A DNA stretch of 64,000 nucleotides, taken from Liolophura sinensis (lineage: Eukaryota > Mollusca > Polyplacophora > Chitonida > Chitonidae). The notes beneath the pieces were generated by a model that saw nothing but the letters and a program-made list of their open reading frames with translations, did not search any database and was not told where the DNA came from. This document shows, in pieces, positions 1 to 11,754 of the stretch; the first letter of the stretch is position 1; each line of letters starts with the position of its first letter. A program made the translations under genes and the position numbers. The stretch covers positions 4,212,160 to 4,276,159 of the forward strand of contig NC_088298.1 of the NCBI RefSeq assembly GCF_032854445.1, in the 5' to 3' direction.

Positions 1-135
1 AGCGCTTGTCGTTATATCATTGTGGCCAAAAAGCGCTTATTGTTATCGCATTGTGGCCAAAAACGCTTTTCTGCATAACACAGTGGCCAAAAACGCTTTT
101 CTTCATAACACAGTGGCCAAAAACGCTTCTTGTTA
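1..135. repeat. 30-bp minisatellite at window edge
   Basis: About four copies of a roughly 30-bp unit containing GTGGCCAAAAACGCTT follow each other up to about position 130. The array is cut by the window start, so its full length is unknown. The short open frame across it is only a by-product of the period being divisible by three. Confidence 0.8.
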
Positions 136-1138
136 TAATAGTGGGTCCATACTTCAGAATTTTTGTAATTATACGATAGCTATCAGTTTTATGACTGGAA
201 GAAACCAGAGTTACTGGCGAACTTTCCCACGTTTTTAGAACTGATTTCGATTCTTAACATTCATTCTATTTCCACCCGTACCCCTACGTTGTCTGCAGGA
301 GAGCTGTACGAGCGAGTATGCAGCATTGGACGGTGTCGCACGAGCACGCAGCAAGCAAGCATGCAATCCGATCTCTTCACATATCCCATTATCAGCTTTA
401 ATAAATGTGGACATCATTTTTGTGACATCCCTACTACATCTCCGCTTTGCTGTCTCCGTTTAAAACCGTAACAGTGACAGATATTGTCCTGGGCTTTGTT
501 ACTCGCTCCCCCCCCATCCCCCAACATTCCCAGAAGAAACCAATCTCGTTAACTGGGTTTCATATCAGGAGATCGACGACTGTGTGTTTCGCTGTGGAAC
601 AGGTCAAAAAGGGTCAGTCCCGTCGCTATATTACGCTGCCCCGGCCGTGCATCTGATTCCTTGTGTCCTGTACGTTAGCTGCGTTGAGAAAAAAAGAGCC
701 GCTAGCGACTCGTCATGCCACTTTAACATTTAACGCTCGTGTCACTCTTAATGGCAGCCATTTTGTTAGGGCGGCGGAGGAGGGTGGGGTCGTGAAACAG
801 ATAACAACTCATCTCTAGCCTACAGCTCAAGACTCTTGCATAATGATTGGGACTCCAAGTCCTTAAGATAAGATATGTGTTCATACAAACGAAACATGTG
901 TAATAGATTTCTGTTAATACAACATATCTTCATCATCAAAGTGGCATAAGTGCGCATAGCAACAACAATTCAGACACACCCTAACTTTATATATAAGATT
1001 CTTTATTTGTTTAAATAAGTTTTCTCACAATTTTTTTTTACGCCTACGGGCTCTTCCTAAGTGAAATAGGTTCTTCGAGTTAAGTGAAAACAATGTTGCG
1101 AAACACTTGTCCAGAGCTAAAGCCTCCTTAAATATAAC
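136..1138. other. Intergenic, no gene seen
   Basis: No frame here shows a conserved motif, splice structure or RNA gene that I can support. A GC-rich patch near 765-795 stands out from the AT-rich surroundings, but nothing links it to a transcript. Confidence 0.5.
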
Positions 1139-1240
1139 AGCATGGAGAGTAAAACCAGAGCAGCCACGATAGTGTGATAGTTGGCAAACGGTCACACGTA
1201 ATGGTGAAATATGACCTCTTGTCCATTTAACACCCGGCAA
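1139..1240 (-). mobile_element. Fragment of the dispersed 48-bp-unit family
   Basis: On the minus strand this carries the same succession as the complete copy at 3575-4565: a segment with TTTCACC, then GTGACC/ATTTGCCAACTATCACACT, then one monomer of the 48-bp unit (CGCTGCTCTGGTTTTACTCT type). Only one monomer is present, so it is a short or eroded copy. Confidence 0.6.
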
Positions 1241-2938
1241 AACAAACTAGCAACCTTAGTGAAATTAATTCAGTCCTAATTACGTCGAAGTTTAAGAGGT
1301 GAAGAATTTCTTAGTACGGTAGACATCAGTAGGAATACATATTACTAGCACGCACGTCAAAGACGCAGTGTCTCGCGGGATTCGGACGAGAGTTACAGTC
1401 CTCGTATACCACATGGCTAAACCACGTGTTATGTAACATGTAACAGATCTTGGACCAATCCAGGAACATCAATATCTTGTTAACTCGATTCCAAATTAAT
1501 ACAATCCTCAACGGCGTTCGTAAAAAAGGCGTGTGTATACGAAAGCGCAGATGTTATTATTTCGGACAAGCCGTATTACATCATATAACGAAAACTCCAA
1601 TTTCTGTCTACTTTATCTGATTACAGTATGGCATTTCCAACTCACTTATCTCATTATGTTATTTCGTGGAGAGATGAGTTGATAAATATTATGAGTGCTG
1701 TCTCCTTTGTCAGCCAGCTTTGTACAGAGCCCGATGTAGAGCTGTCAAGAAGTGCATGGCGCAATATTATTGTTCTTCATCGAAATTGAAGTTTATAACC
1801 TTGCTTTTAAACAATTGGTAACGACTTGATTATGTAATAACACAACGCTCTTATGTAACAGCCACTGCTGTGAAATCAATAAAGATAAATTTTAGCGGAT
1901 TGTAAGCCCTGTTATATATTATATCTTTTCCCGCTATAATAAAAAAAAAAAAAAGAAAAACATACACTGTGAAGTAGAGCAAGCCTTAATGTCGTAAATA
2001 ATATATATGCCGTAGCCCTTTTATTGATTACGGAACTTTGTGATAATGTCATGAGACACATTTATTGTCCGTGGTGACTGTGTGCGAAATCACATGGGTC
2101 GAGCATTAGCAGCAAATGTATACAGCAGGGTGGCCTCTCTTTCGCCAAGTCGTGAGTTCAATTCCCACCCTCGTCTTTTTGACAAAATAAGAATTTTTTA
2201 GCCTGTAGTGAACGAGTTTTAGATCAGCGTTCGATAAATATTATAACGTCAGTATTAAGGCTCTGTGTGGCCTCCCGAGGAGCGAAGTTGAGAGTTCGCT
2301 TCCGGCCATGGTTCATGTGTTTGTTGAGAACTTTTTAGTAAATGTTGTGGAGGAGTGTGTATGTGACCATTATTGCCAAATGCTCACATGATATGTCCTT
2401 TTGTTTCTTTTTTGACCACCGTCTTTTGGAAATATTGCCATTGACTAACATGATCAGACCTGTTACATAGTATATGTATTTGGTACAAGGCTTATGAGAG
2501 TGAACAGATTTAACACTAATGCTCGGCTGTGGCACACTCATGGAGTTAAAACTATAAAAAATGGCTAGTGTACCATGATGTTAGCTTGATGTTTTGAACT
2601 TTTTTCTTGCTAATTACGATTATTATGGTGTTACTTTATAGCACAAACATTCTCGAATTTCCCAGTGCATAAAATGCAGTTTGTGGCCACTTCTTTCAGT
2701 TTCGTTTTCTAGCCTAGCCCCTTGAGCGTTCTAACGTTCGTCGAAGAGCACTTGTTTCCCTCCAATGCGCATGTCTGTAAATCGAATGTGAGAAAGTTGG
2801 TCAGTAAATGTCGGTGGTTTACATCTATGAAAACTTACCCCAATCTCTTAAGTAAAAAGGTCTTGGGAATGCCGTTAGACAACATTCAAATAAAAAAAAT
2901 AACATGCCGATAAGTCCACGTATATAACATGTTACAGA
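1241..2938. other. Intergenic with tRNA-like fragments
   Basis: No gene is recognised. Around 2095-2165 and 2265-2310 are tRNA-like stretches with B-box-like motifs (GAGTTCAATTCCC and GAGTTCGCTTCC), possibly old SINE heads. I would not call them functional tRNAs, because no cloverleaf closes. A poly-A run lies near 1940-1955. Confidence 0.4.
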
Positions 2939-3212
2939 GGCCTCCGTGGCCGAGAGGGTTAACATGCAAGCGGGTCGCAATGACCTGGCTAGGAGCCTCT
3001 CACCAATGCGGCGGCTGTGAGTTGAAGTCCAGCTCATACTGGCTTTTTCTTCGACCGTACGTGGGAAGGTCTGGCAGTAACCTGTGGATGGTCGTGGGTT
3101 TCCCCAAGGCTGTGCCCGGTTTCCTCCCACCATAATGCTGGCTGACGTCGCATAAAAGAAATATTCTTGAGTACGGCGCAAAACACCAATCACACCAGTA
3201 AAATAAATAAAA
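2939..3212 (+). mobile_element. SINE, full length, tRNA-derived head
   Basis: The copy starts with GGCCTCCGTGGC, has a B-box-like stretch (GAGTTGAAGTCC) about 75 bases in, a central region with GGAAGGTCTGGCAGTAACCT, and the family tail AAATATTCTTGAGTACGGCG followed by an A-rich (AAAT) end. It is the first plus-strand copy of the window's dominant SINE. Internal substitutions mark it as moderately old. Confidence 0.85.
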
Positions 3213-3574
3213 TGACATATTATACTGACCTGATTGATATGTCTGTGACAGGTACAATTTCACGTCCATGCCGAACGACCTTGGTCACGAGCGTCAACAC
3301 GATGTCCATTTCGACTGATGTTCTCCGGAACATGGTAGAAGAAAAGGTGCTCTCCACATTCCAGGAGGTTCTTTGTGCCATGTTTTACCACGGTGTTCCT
3401 GGACTGGTCCGAGTGGGATGAGAGTGGAACATCCATGTAGACAAGACTGTGAAATAGTTAAAAATGTGTGAGTTGGCCTACGTCTATAATTATATTATAC
3501 TCCTGTATAAATCAGGATTCTAATCCTTGAGTTCTGGTCCCTTTGCCTTCTTTTAAATTTGAAATGTGAAGACA

Positions 3575-4565
3575 ACACATCGTTTTGAGTAATTCTAGAC
3601 CAGCGACCAGTCTAATAAATTGCAAATAACATCACTGCATTTCATATACGTAATTCTGCTTAAGGCATGGTGCTAGGGGGCATGTAATTCGCTACTATTT
3701 AAGCTTTTACACGAACAGATAGAATAAAACCCTAACTGACTTAAACTGACAGGAGGCCGTGTTTCACCGGTGGCGTGTGGCCATTTGCCAGCTGTCACAC
3801 TGTCGTCGCTGCTCTAGTTTTACTCTGTATGCTGTACGTCTATCACACTGTGGTCGCTGCTTTGGTTTTACTCTCTGCGCTGTACGTCTATTACACTGTC
3901 GTTGCTGCTCTGGTTTTACTCTCTATGCTGTAAGTCTATCACACTGTCGTCGCTGCTCTGGTTTTACTGTCTATGCTGTACGTGTATCACACTGTCATCG
4001 CTGCTTCGGTTTTACTCTCTACGCTGTACGGCTATCACACTGTCGTTGCTGCTCTGGTTTTACTGTCTATGCTGTACGTCTATCACACTATCGTCGCTGC
4101 TCTGGTTTTACTGTCTATGCTGTACGCCTATCACACTATCGTCGCTGCTCTGGTTTTACTGTCTATGATGTACGTCTATCACACTATCGTCGCTGCTCTG
4201 GTTTTACTGTCTATGCTGTACGGCTTTCACACTATCGTCGCTGCTCTGGTTTTACTCTCTATGCTGTACGTCTATCACACTGTCGTTGCTGCTCTAGTTT
4301 TACTCTATATGCTGTACGTCTATTACACTGTCGTTGCTGCTCTGGTTTTACTGTCCATGCTGTACGTCTATTACACTGTCGTTGCTGCTCTGGTTTTACT
4401 CTCTATGCTGTACGTCTATCACACTATCGTCGCTGCTCGGGTTTTACTGTCTATGCTGTACGTCTATCACACTGTCGTCGCTGCTCTGGTTTTACTCTCT
4501 GATCTGTACGTCTTTAATTACGTTACGGAGAGTATTCATTATTATATTATAATACTATTGGTTTT
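3575..4565 (+). mobile_element. Dispersed element with central 48-bp tandem array
   Basis: Unique-looking 5' flank (3575-3785) plus the array 3789-4515 plus a short AT-rich 3' end (TGTACGTCTTTAATTA). The same flank and end recur near 16245-16650, and reversed near 11755-12130 and 13640-14110, with different numbers of monomers. The unit is therefore a dispersed element, not a local satellite. No transposase frame or long terminal inverted repeat is visible. A central tandem array with conserved flanks is known from non-autonomous Helitron/Helentron-type elements of bivalves; assignment to that class is only inference. Confidence 0.6.
3789..4515 (+). repeat. 48-bp minisatellite, about 15 copies
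   Basis: Monomers of 48 bp repeat head to tail with few substitutions; a typical core is TATCACACTGTCGTCGCTGC. Because 48 is divisible by three, all three plus frames stay open and give 16-residue periodic peptides, which I do not regard as coding. Confidence 0.95.
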
Positions 4566-6317
4566 AATTGTTTAAAATACTATGCACAATTTGTTCACGT
4601 TTTAAAAGACTCTCAGGAGAAAAAATTAAAATCATCTGCGCGTAAAAAAAAACTTCCAATGTTGTGTCTGAAAACTAAAATTTATTTAACTATTAAAGCT
4701 GATGAACATGTAAAAGAGAAACAGTCATCAGTTTTCAATGATGCCTGGAACACAGTCGATATTCTGGGTATTACGTCCAATTCAAATTTAGAATTTCAAA
4801 TTCGTAATTTTCAGGTCGAAGGCAAACATGGGTATCTCAGTCGCACTTTTATTGCAACTGTTCATAAAATAATAAACATGGATGTTTATAGAGTCGCTTT
4901 AACTTGTAAAGTTTCGTATTTCTCTTCTTTTTTATTTGTCCTGCATTTAAAGCCTTACATGTCTGATGCCCCACCTCCCTATCTCATCACTTTCGTTTTA
5001 CGTCTTGTCTTGCAGGTTGTGAACATTACCTCAACAGAAGCGGAACTAACTGGCCACACTTCCTGTCATGTGACCGGCTACCGGATCACTCGTGCTTACA
5101 AATATCAGCTCCAGCAGCGCCCTCTATCGATATAATAATGGCACGTGATCCGATGGACAATGCTGCGACGTCTCAGTATTTGTTGACTCAAACCAACTAC
5201 CGACTTTTTATGACTTTACAAGCGGTCTTTTGTCTATATAGTGCAAAAGTGTTGTAATACAGTGTATATCGTGGATTGGGTTACCTCCCCTTGCTTCACC
5301 ATTAAAATCCCTCTATCGGTCGACTTTGGGCGGTCGATTTAGGGGGAGATCACCCATCAACGTATCATGTGGCGCACATAGACATAGGATATGTGGTTTT
5401 GCATTTTATTGAAGAGATTTTAATTTTTATTCAAAAATGTTGTGTATATTATTGCAATTTGTAAATATTTGGGCACTTTGTGGTCTGTTGAATAGATCAT
5501 CCGCTCTGCAGTTCAGCTATTTTCTCTCACGTTCTCGGTGTCAAGTGATAAAGAAAGTTGCATGAAATAATTTGTGTTAGCCTTGGTCAAGTCGTCGAGT
5601 TTGTAAAGCAAACTCCTCACAGGCGCGTGCTCCACTAGTTCGCTTACACCTCTGCCATCACTAACACATTTCGGACATAAATCTTGACCGACGTCATAGA
5701 GGCCGCATGGCCAGTGTCTACAGTGGTGGCAGAGATGCAAACACACGTATATATAGGTAGTCGCGCAGGCGCTGTCAAAACTGCGAATAGTGGTGGTACC
5801 GGTAGCGAAAAAAAAAAGCCCAGAGGTAGCGGCGTCCGTGCAGGGGAAAAGGTGAGATGACTCCAAACACACTGCTCTGTGCACGACTGCTGAGTGTCAA
5901 AACTCCTCTTGCAGCTGTGGCAAAATTTTCACCAGGTTTTAACAACTTTCATGTTCGTTAAATTTACAGATTTAACCGGTATTTATTTATATTAAAAAGC
6001 CAAAATTTCACCCCCCAAAAAATTTTTTATTCTGCTATGTAGAGAACGACATAATTATAGAATGACAGCAATAAAGCTGTTTTATGAATTGTTTCCAAAA
6101 TCTATGTGCTAAACATCTTTGTATGTAAACATGTGTTACGTTTTTATTCGACAAAGTGTGCATGTAATTTGTTTGCTTACGCTACTAAGCTGGAACTGTG
6201 CAGACAAAAGCGATTAAACAGAGCTGTTGTTTTATTGAACAGAACATGGTATATTGGTTATTAAAGTTTATTAAATATTAACTAAGATCACAGCTGTTGT
6301 TGGTTTTTGTATCGTGT
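4566..6317. other. Intergenic, two doubtful open frames
   Basis: A 158-codon plus frame (4659-5135) and a 123-codon minus frame (5513-5884) are open. The second includes a short Cys/His-rich stretch around CHHCRHWPCGLYDVG. Neither shows a domain I recognise, convincing flanking splice sites, or codon bias distinct from the AT-rich background. They could be exon remnants; I do not call them genes. Confidence 0.35.
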
Positions 6318-6461
6318 ATTAATTTATTTATTTGATTCGTGTTTTACGCCATACTCAAGAATATTTCACTTATACGTCAGCATTATGGCGGAAGGAAAGA
6401 ATGCAGAGCCAGGGGGAAAGCCCACGACCATCCGCAGGTTGCTGCTAAACCTTCCAACGTT
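6318..6461 (-). mobile_element. SINE, 5'-truncated
   Basis: Reverse-oriented 3' half: the (AAAT) tail, TTTTACGCC, the conserved CTCAAGAATATTTCACTTAT, then GGTTGCTG and CCTTCCAACG, where homology stops before the tRNA head. A small internal deletion removes part of the GGCGGCCAGCATTATGG block. Confidence 0.75.
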
Positions 6462-7084
6462 TGCATCGTGTACTGTACAATCCAAATTTTACTGAAACAA
6501 TTGGCTCGTCTTTCTGAATTCAGCTATACTATAGTCTATTTCTTTTAGCGAGTCGCCTATATCAGCTGTCTGTAAAATCAATCATACTGGCTACCAAAAT
6601 TGCATTTAGTCAGTTACACGTAACAACACAAGCTCTACACATGGATATGTTGTACGTCTGTATTATTACAAGGAAAATGCTGTTAGAATACATTTTCTAA
6701 TTCATAATGTTAAACTCCATAAGCCTGGTTTCCACACCAAGAACTCATTGCCTTGGGTGAACATCATATTAATTAAGTGCCGTACTGGGGAAGGGGCGTG
6801 GAGAGTAATTTGTTTGAAGTAGCTGGATCAGCATGTGGTTAGAACAAACGCCACGCAGTATTACAACTACAATTGTGTCTCAGCGAAAAGGCTACATTAT
6901 TTTTTTTATAACAGAATTTCCTAACATGCAACTCTAAAGCCATACTGCTGTGAGATCGTATACTACATGAGATAAAATATAATCATTCATGAAACCTATG
7001 TTATACTAAAACGTGCGAACAATGGCAATATGGCAATGTCAGAAACAGGATTAAAGTCGACAGCAGTTTAGGAAACAGTGTGTA
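6462..7084. other. Intergenic, nothing recognised
   Basis: AT-rich unique-looking sequence with no supported gene, RNA or repeat. Confidence 0.4.
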
Positions 7085-8710
7085 AATACATACACGTATG
7101 AACACGGCCTTATGATTCAGTTCCTATATACCCAGTGACGCCAGGAACAAAAAATTTGTCGGACATACACGTGTGAACACGGCATTTTGATTCGGTTTCT
7201 ATATACACAGTAACGCCAGCCACAAAAGGCTTGTCGAACATACACGTGTTAACACGGCCTTATGATTCAGTTCCTATATACCCAGTGACGACAGCAACAA
7301 AAGATTTGTCGGACATGCACGTGTTAACACGGGCCTTTTGATTCAGTCTCTATACATACAGTAACGCAGCAACAAAAGGCTTGTCGACCATACACGTGTG
7401 AACTCGGCCTTATGATTCAGTTCCTATATACACAGTATCGCCAGCCACAAAAGGCTTGTCCAACATACACGTGTGAACACGGCCTTATGATTCAGTTCTT
7501 ATATACACAGTAACACCAGCCACGAAAGGCTTGTCGAACATACACGTGTGAACACGGCCTTATGAACAGTTTCTTTACACACAGTAACGTCAGTCAGAAA
7601 AGGCTTGTTGAACATACACGTATGAACACGGCTTTATGAACAGTTTCTATATACACAGTAAGGTCAGTCAGAAAAGGCTTGTCGAACATACACGTGTGAA
7701 TACTACCTTATGATTCATTTCGTATATACACAGTTATGCCAGCCACAAAAGGCTTGTCGAACATACACGTGTGAACACGGCCTTATGATTCATTTCCTAT
7801 ATTCACAGTAACGCCAGCCACAAAAGGCTTGTCGAACATACACGTGTGAACACGGCCTTATGATTCATTTCCTACATTCACAGTAACGCCAGCCACAAAA
7901 GGCTTGTCGCACGAACACGTGTTAACACGGTCTTATGATTCAGTTCCTATGTACACAGTAACGTCAGTCAGAAAAGGCTTGTCGACCATACACGTGTGAA
8001 CACGGCCTTATGATTCATTTCGTATATACACAGTAACACCAGCCACAAAAGGCTTGTCGAACGTACACGTTTGAACACGGCCTTATGATTCATTTCCTCT
8101 ATACACAGTAACACCAGCCACAAAAGGCTTGTCGAAGATACACGTGTGAACACGGCCTTTTGATTCATTTCCTATTTACACAGTAACGCCAGCCACGAAA
8201 GGCTTGTCGAACATAAACTTGTGAACACGGCCTTATGATTCAGTTCCTACATACACAGTAACGCCAGCCACGAAAGGCTTGTCGAACATACACGTGTGAA
8301 CACGGCCTTATGAACAGTTTTTTTTTTTTTTTGATTGGTGTTTTACGCCGTACACAAGAATATTTCACTTATACGACGGCGGCCAGCATTATGGTGGGTG
8401 GAAACCGGGCACAACCCGGGGGAAACCCACGACCGTCCGCAGGTTGCTGCAGACCTTCCCACTTACGGCCGGAGGGGAAGCCAGCATGAGCTGGACTTGA
8501 ACTCACAGCGACCGCATTGGTGAGAGGCTCCTGGGTCATTACGCTGCGCTAGCGCGCTAACCGACTGAACTACGGAGGCCCCCGCCTTATGAACAGTTTC
8601 TATATACACAGTAACGTCAGTCAGAAAAGATTTAGTAACAGTAACGCCAGCCACGAAAGGCTTGTCGAACATACACGTGTGAACGCCAGCCACGAAAGGC
8701 TTGTTAATTC
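7085..8710. repeat. 75-bp minisatellite, about 18 copies, split by a SINE
   Basis: Unit of about 75 bp with the succession ACACGTGTGAACACGGCCTT, a TATGATTCAGTTCCTATATA segment, and CAGCCACAAAAGGCTTGTCG. The array runs 7085-8320 and resumes at 8584-8710 after a SINE insertion. Most monomers hold a CACGTG palindrome. Copies near 8000-8300 are the most alike, suggesting recent homogenisation there. Confidence 0.93.
8321..8583 (-). mobile_element. SINE, full length, with target-site duplication
   Basis: A complete reverse-oriented copy with a poly-T (minus-strand poly-A) end and a head ending in CGGAGGCCC. The flanks GCCTTATGAACAGTTT at 8305-8320 and 8584-8599 are identical 16-base target-site duplications, showing integration into the pre-existing minisatellite. 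Confidence 0.92.
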
Positions 8711-9219
8711 GTGGTGTAAATATGGTCTAAAAGTTAATGACAACTGTTTTCAATTTACCAGCAAAACAATACTTAAATTATACATGACACATCTGCAAAA
8801 ATTGACTCAAAAAATTGCACAGTGTATAGTTATCTGGTGTATGGTGACCTAGAATGAGCCAACATAGATATGCTACATGTATACATTGGCTTAATAGTGA
8901 CAGTTTGTTATATAGTGATTCGCATTGTTTCTGACAAATCAATTTACAACTTTAATGAGTGTTTTTGTGGTAATTGCTTTATTAGGACAAATTACAGGCC
9001 ATTTTACCGCCAGATAAATAAGAAATTGCGGCGCCGATAAATTAAACAAACCTGAAAAAAGGGGGCGAAAATCCACAAAAGGTTAGCATTTTGGCGCAGT
9101 TATGTGGCTTCCATGTATAATAAGCCACTGTGCCCTTTCCTCGACAGCAATGAATACGAGATGAATTTTGTTTCTGCTTTATCTCTGTATAGTTCTGATT
9201 TGACCGAGCAACTGCGCGT
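8711..9219. other. Intergenic, nothing recognised
   Basis: No supported gene or repeat; AT-rich with scattered short frames. Confidence 0.4.
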
Positions 9220-9475
9220 TGTGTCCAGTTCCTACAGCTGTGTCCAGTTCGTACAGTTGTGTCCAGTTCGTACAGTTGTGTCCAGTTCGTACAGTTGTGT
9301 CCAGTTCGTACAGTTGGGTCCAAGTTCGTACAGTTGTGTCCAGTTCGTACAGTTGTCTCCATTTCGTACAGTTGTCTCCAGTTCGTACAGTTGTCTCCAG
9401 TTGGTAGAGCCGGGTCAAATTCCTACAACTGGGCCCAATTCGTATAGCTGGGTCCACTTCTTACAGTAAGATGTG
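9220..9475. repeat. 19-bp minisatellite, about 13 copies
   Basis: Head-to-tail copies of a 19-bp unit (GTTCGTACAGTTGTGTCCA) that degenerate toward the right end. Frames stay open on both strands for 60 to 120 codons because of the periodic lack of stops; these are not genes. Confidence 0.93.
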
Positions 9476-9919
9476 CCTAAGAACGAAAAAGTACTTTGGC
9501 ACCGGCTGGGTAATACAGCCACACACATTAAGCTTGACTATTGATACAGGGTAAATTTCGACCCTGTTGTTTTGCACCTAGTTAAAATATATAAAAACTG
9601 TGTCTGCGTTGCATAGAACTGAAAACTGTTTGTCCATGTAGTGTTTCAACCCACCCATCTGGAGGTTGCCAACGTGACAAAATGCTGTGCTTTCATTTCC
9701 AACAACAACAGTGCTGGGATGGTTTTTGTTATATATCGTTGACGTTGACGCGTTGATTTTACTATATAAATGGTAAGTAAAATCAATGCTGTCGTGTAAC
9801 CAGTAACAAATCTAGAAGGCACCGTGCATATATTACTAACTCGAATTATTCATGTACCTACAAAACTGGACGACCCCATGCCGCTGGGGGCCGTTTGTCC
9901 AGAGGTGTATTAAAAAAAA
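9476..9919. other. Intergenic, nothing recognised
   Basis: No supported gene. The right end grades into a truncated SINE. Confidence 0.4.
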
Positions 9920-10052
9920 GGTGCCGTACGCGGGAAGGTCCCTCAGCAACCTGTGAATGTTCGTGGGTTTCTCCCTCTCATTGCAGGGTTTCCTCCCACC
10001 ATAATGCAGGCCACCATCTTATAAATGAAATATTCTTGAGCATTAATGAAGA
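9920..10052 (+). mobile_element. SINE, 5'-truncated
   Basis: Begins within the SINE body (CCGTACGCGGGAAGGTCC) and ends with AAATATTCTTGAGCATTAAT. The tRNA-like head is absent and the tail is eroded. Confidence 0.7.
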
Positions 10053-10269
10053 ATGCGTGTTTATATTATATTAACAGAATAACCTGCTGCAATAACAGAA
10101 TACATTCTAACATCACTCAGACGACACACGTAAAATTAATAGAATTTTTTTAGTGTAGAAGCTCTCTGATTACTTTTAAAGAATGTCTTTCTTACCCAAA
10201 TATTTTTCACCTATAAAATGTTATTCAAGGCGTGTCTCGCCTGGGTTGAATTCTCTCTGTTTACATCTC

Positions 10270-10600
10270 ATGTTTATCATCTTCTCGCGTGACCACAGAG
10301 AGCGCCAATGATTTTCTCAGGGCAGCTATCTCGTCCTCACGTGACCACAGAGAGGGCTGATGATTTGCTCAGAGCAGTTATCACATCCTCACGTGACAAC
10401 AGAGAGTGCTGATGATTTGCTTAGAGCAGCTATCACATCCTCACGTGACAACAGAGAATGCTGATGATGTGCTCAGACCAGCTATCACATCCTCACGTGA
10501 CCACAGAGAGTGCTCAGGGCGGTTATCACATCCTCACGTGACCACAGAGGGTGCTGATGATTTGCTTAGAGCAGTTATCACGTCGCTACAAAACTATGAT
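10270..10600. repeat. About 55-bp minisatellite with E-boxes
   Basis: Five to six degenerate copies of a unit that includes CATCCTCACGTGACCACAGA and GCTGATGATTTGCTCAGAGC. Five monomers keep a TCACGTGA palindrome; the first has CGCGTGA. Confidence 0.85.
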
Positions 10601-10769
10601 TAGAATACGGTAATATTGTGATTTATGACAGCAGCTGCTGGGTTAATAGCCAGATGCTGTGTGGAAGTCCGTTAAAGGCCATGACCTTAGCATCGCCATA
10701 CGAAGCCAGGTATATGTGAAGCGATAGCACGATGGCACGAAACCATGACACGACAACCATCGCTTCTTA

Positions 10770-11130
10770 TACTTGTCCCCCGGCGCCGCTCATTTGTCCC
10801 CCGGCGTCGTGCTTTTGTCCAGTGGCGTCGTGCACTTGTCCCATGCTATCGTGCATTTATCACATAGCGTCGTACACTTGTCCCAAGCCTTAATGCATGA
10901 GCTTCAAAGCGTTGTGTACTAATCCCATGGCGTCGTTCACTTGTCCCATAACGTCTTGCATTTGTCCCATGGCGTAGTACACTTGTCCCATGATGTCTTG
11001 CATTTGTCACATGGCGTCGTACACTTGTTCCGGGGCTTCATGCACTTGCTCCAAGGTGTCGTGTACTTATCCCATGACGTCTTGCATTTGTCACATGGCG
11101 TCTTGCATTTGTCACATGGTGTTGTGCCAG
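10770..11130. repeat. 22-bp minisatellite, about 16 degenerate copies
   Basis: Repeats of the type CACTTGTCCCATGGCGTCGT with many substitutions and small length changes. It is part of a run of unrelated minisatellites between 7 and 11.4 kb. Confidence 0.85.
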
Positions 11131-11401
11131 CACCAGGCGATATATACTACAATGGCATGAGGATTGCCTTAACCGGCTTCCGTAGTTATTTGCAGATCGT
11201 GTGTTAAGTCAGACTGAACTACAGAAACATATAGTCACATCAAATATGACGAAGTTGTCTTCTATTCTTCGAGGCAAGACCACAATCATTTTCCACACTC
11301 ACCATGTATATAAATACTTCGTATTCCCCCTCAACCAACCGTGATAACCAACCGTGATAACCAACCATGATAACCCACCAGGACAACAAACCATGCTAAC
11401 T

Positions 11402-11674
11402 TTTTTTTTTTGATTGTTGTTTTACGCGGTACTCAAGAATATTTCACTTATGCGACGGCGGCCAGCATTATGGTGGGTGGAAAGGGGGAGGACCCGGGGG
11501 AAATCCACGACCATCCGCAGGTTGCTGACAGAACTTACCACGTACGGCCGGAGAGGAAGCCAGCATAAGCTGGTCTTGAACTCACAGCGACCGCATTGGT
11601 GAGAGGCTTCTGGGTCACTACGCTGCGCTAGCGCGCTAACCGACTGAGCCACGGAGGCTCCCCCCCCCCCCCCC
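11402..11674 (-). mobile_element. SINE, full length, with target-site duplication
   Basis: Reverse-oriented complete copy with a T-rich start, and with the head followed by a run of C. CCATGCTAACT occurs at 11391-11401 and again at 11675-11685, an 11-base target-site duplication. The long C run at the 5' end of the element is not part of the family consensus. Confidence 0.92.
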
Positions 11675-11754
11675 CCATGCTAACTAATATTATGAGGCCA
11701 TGAGTACGCACAATGCATGCATTTGATTAAACACTTTCACTCTAAGTTTCTAAA

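Noticed and set aside
2095-2165. Possible tRNA gene with a B-box
   Set aside because: Acceptor and anticodon stems do not pair; more likely an old SINE head.
3759-4575. Open frames of 200 to 247 codons encoding 16-residue repeats
   Set aside because: They are open in all three plus frames because the 48-bp satellite unit is divisible by three and lacks stops; the same unit recurs in a dispersed element.
4659-5135. 158-codon plus-strand frame
   Set aside because: No recognisable domain, no clear splice or polyadenylation context, and AT-rich composition like the surroundings. It could be chance.
5513-5884. Minus-strand frame with a Cys/His-rich stretch that hints at a zinc-binding fold
   Set aside because: Cysteine spacing does not fit RING, B-box or C2H2 patterns I know, and no neighbouring exon supports it.
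8463-8693. Recurring small frames with similar peptides at many loci
   Set aside because: These are translations of the dominant SINE on both strands, seen at every full-length copy.
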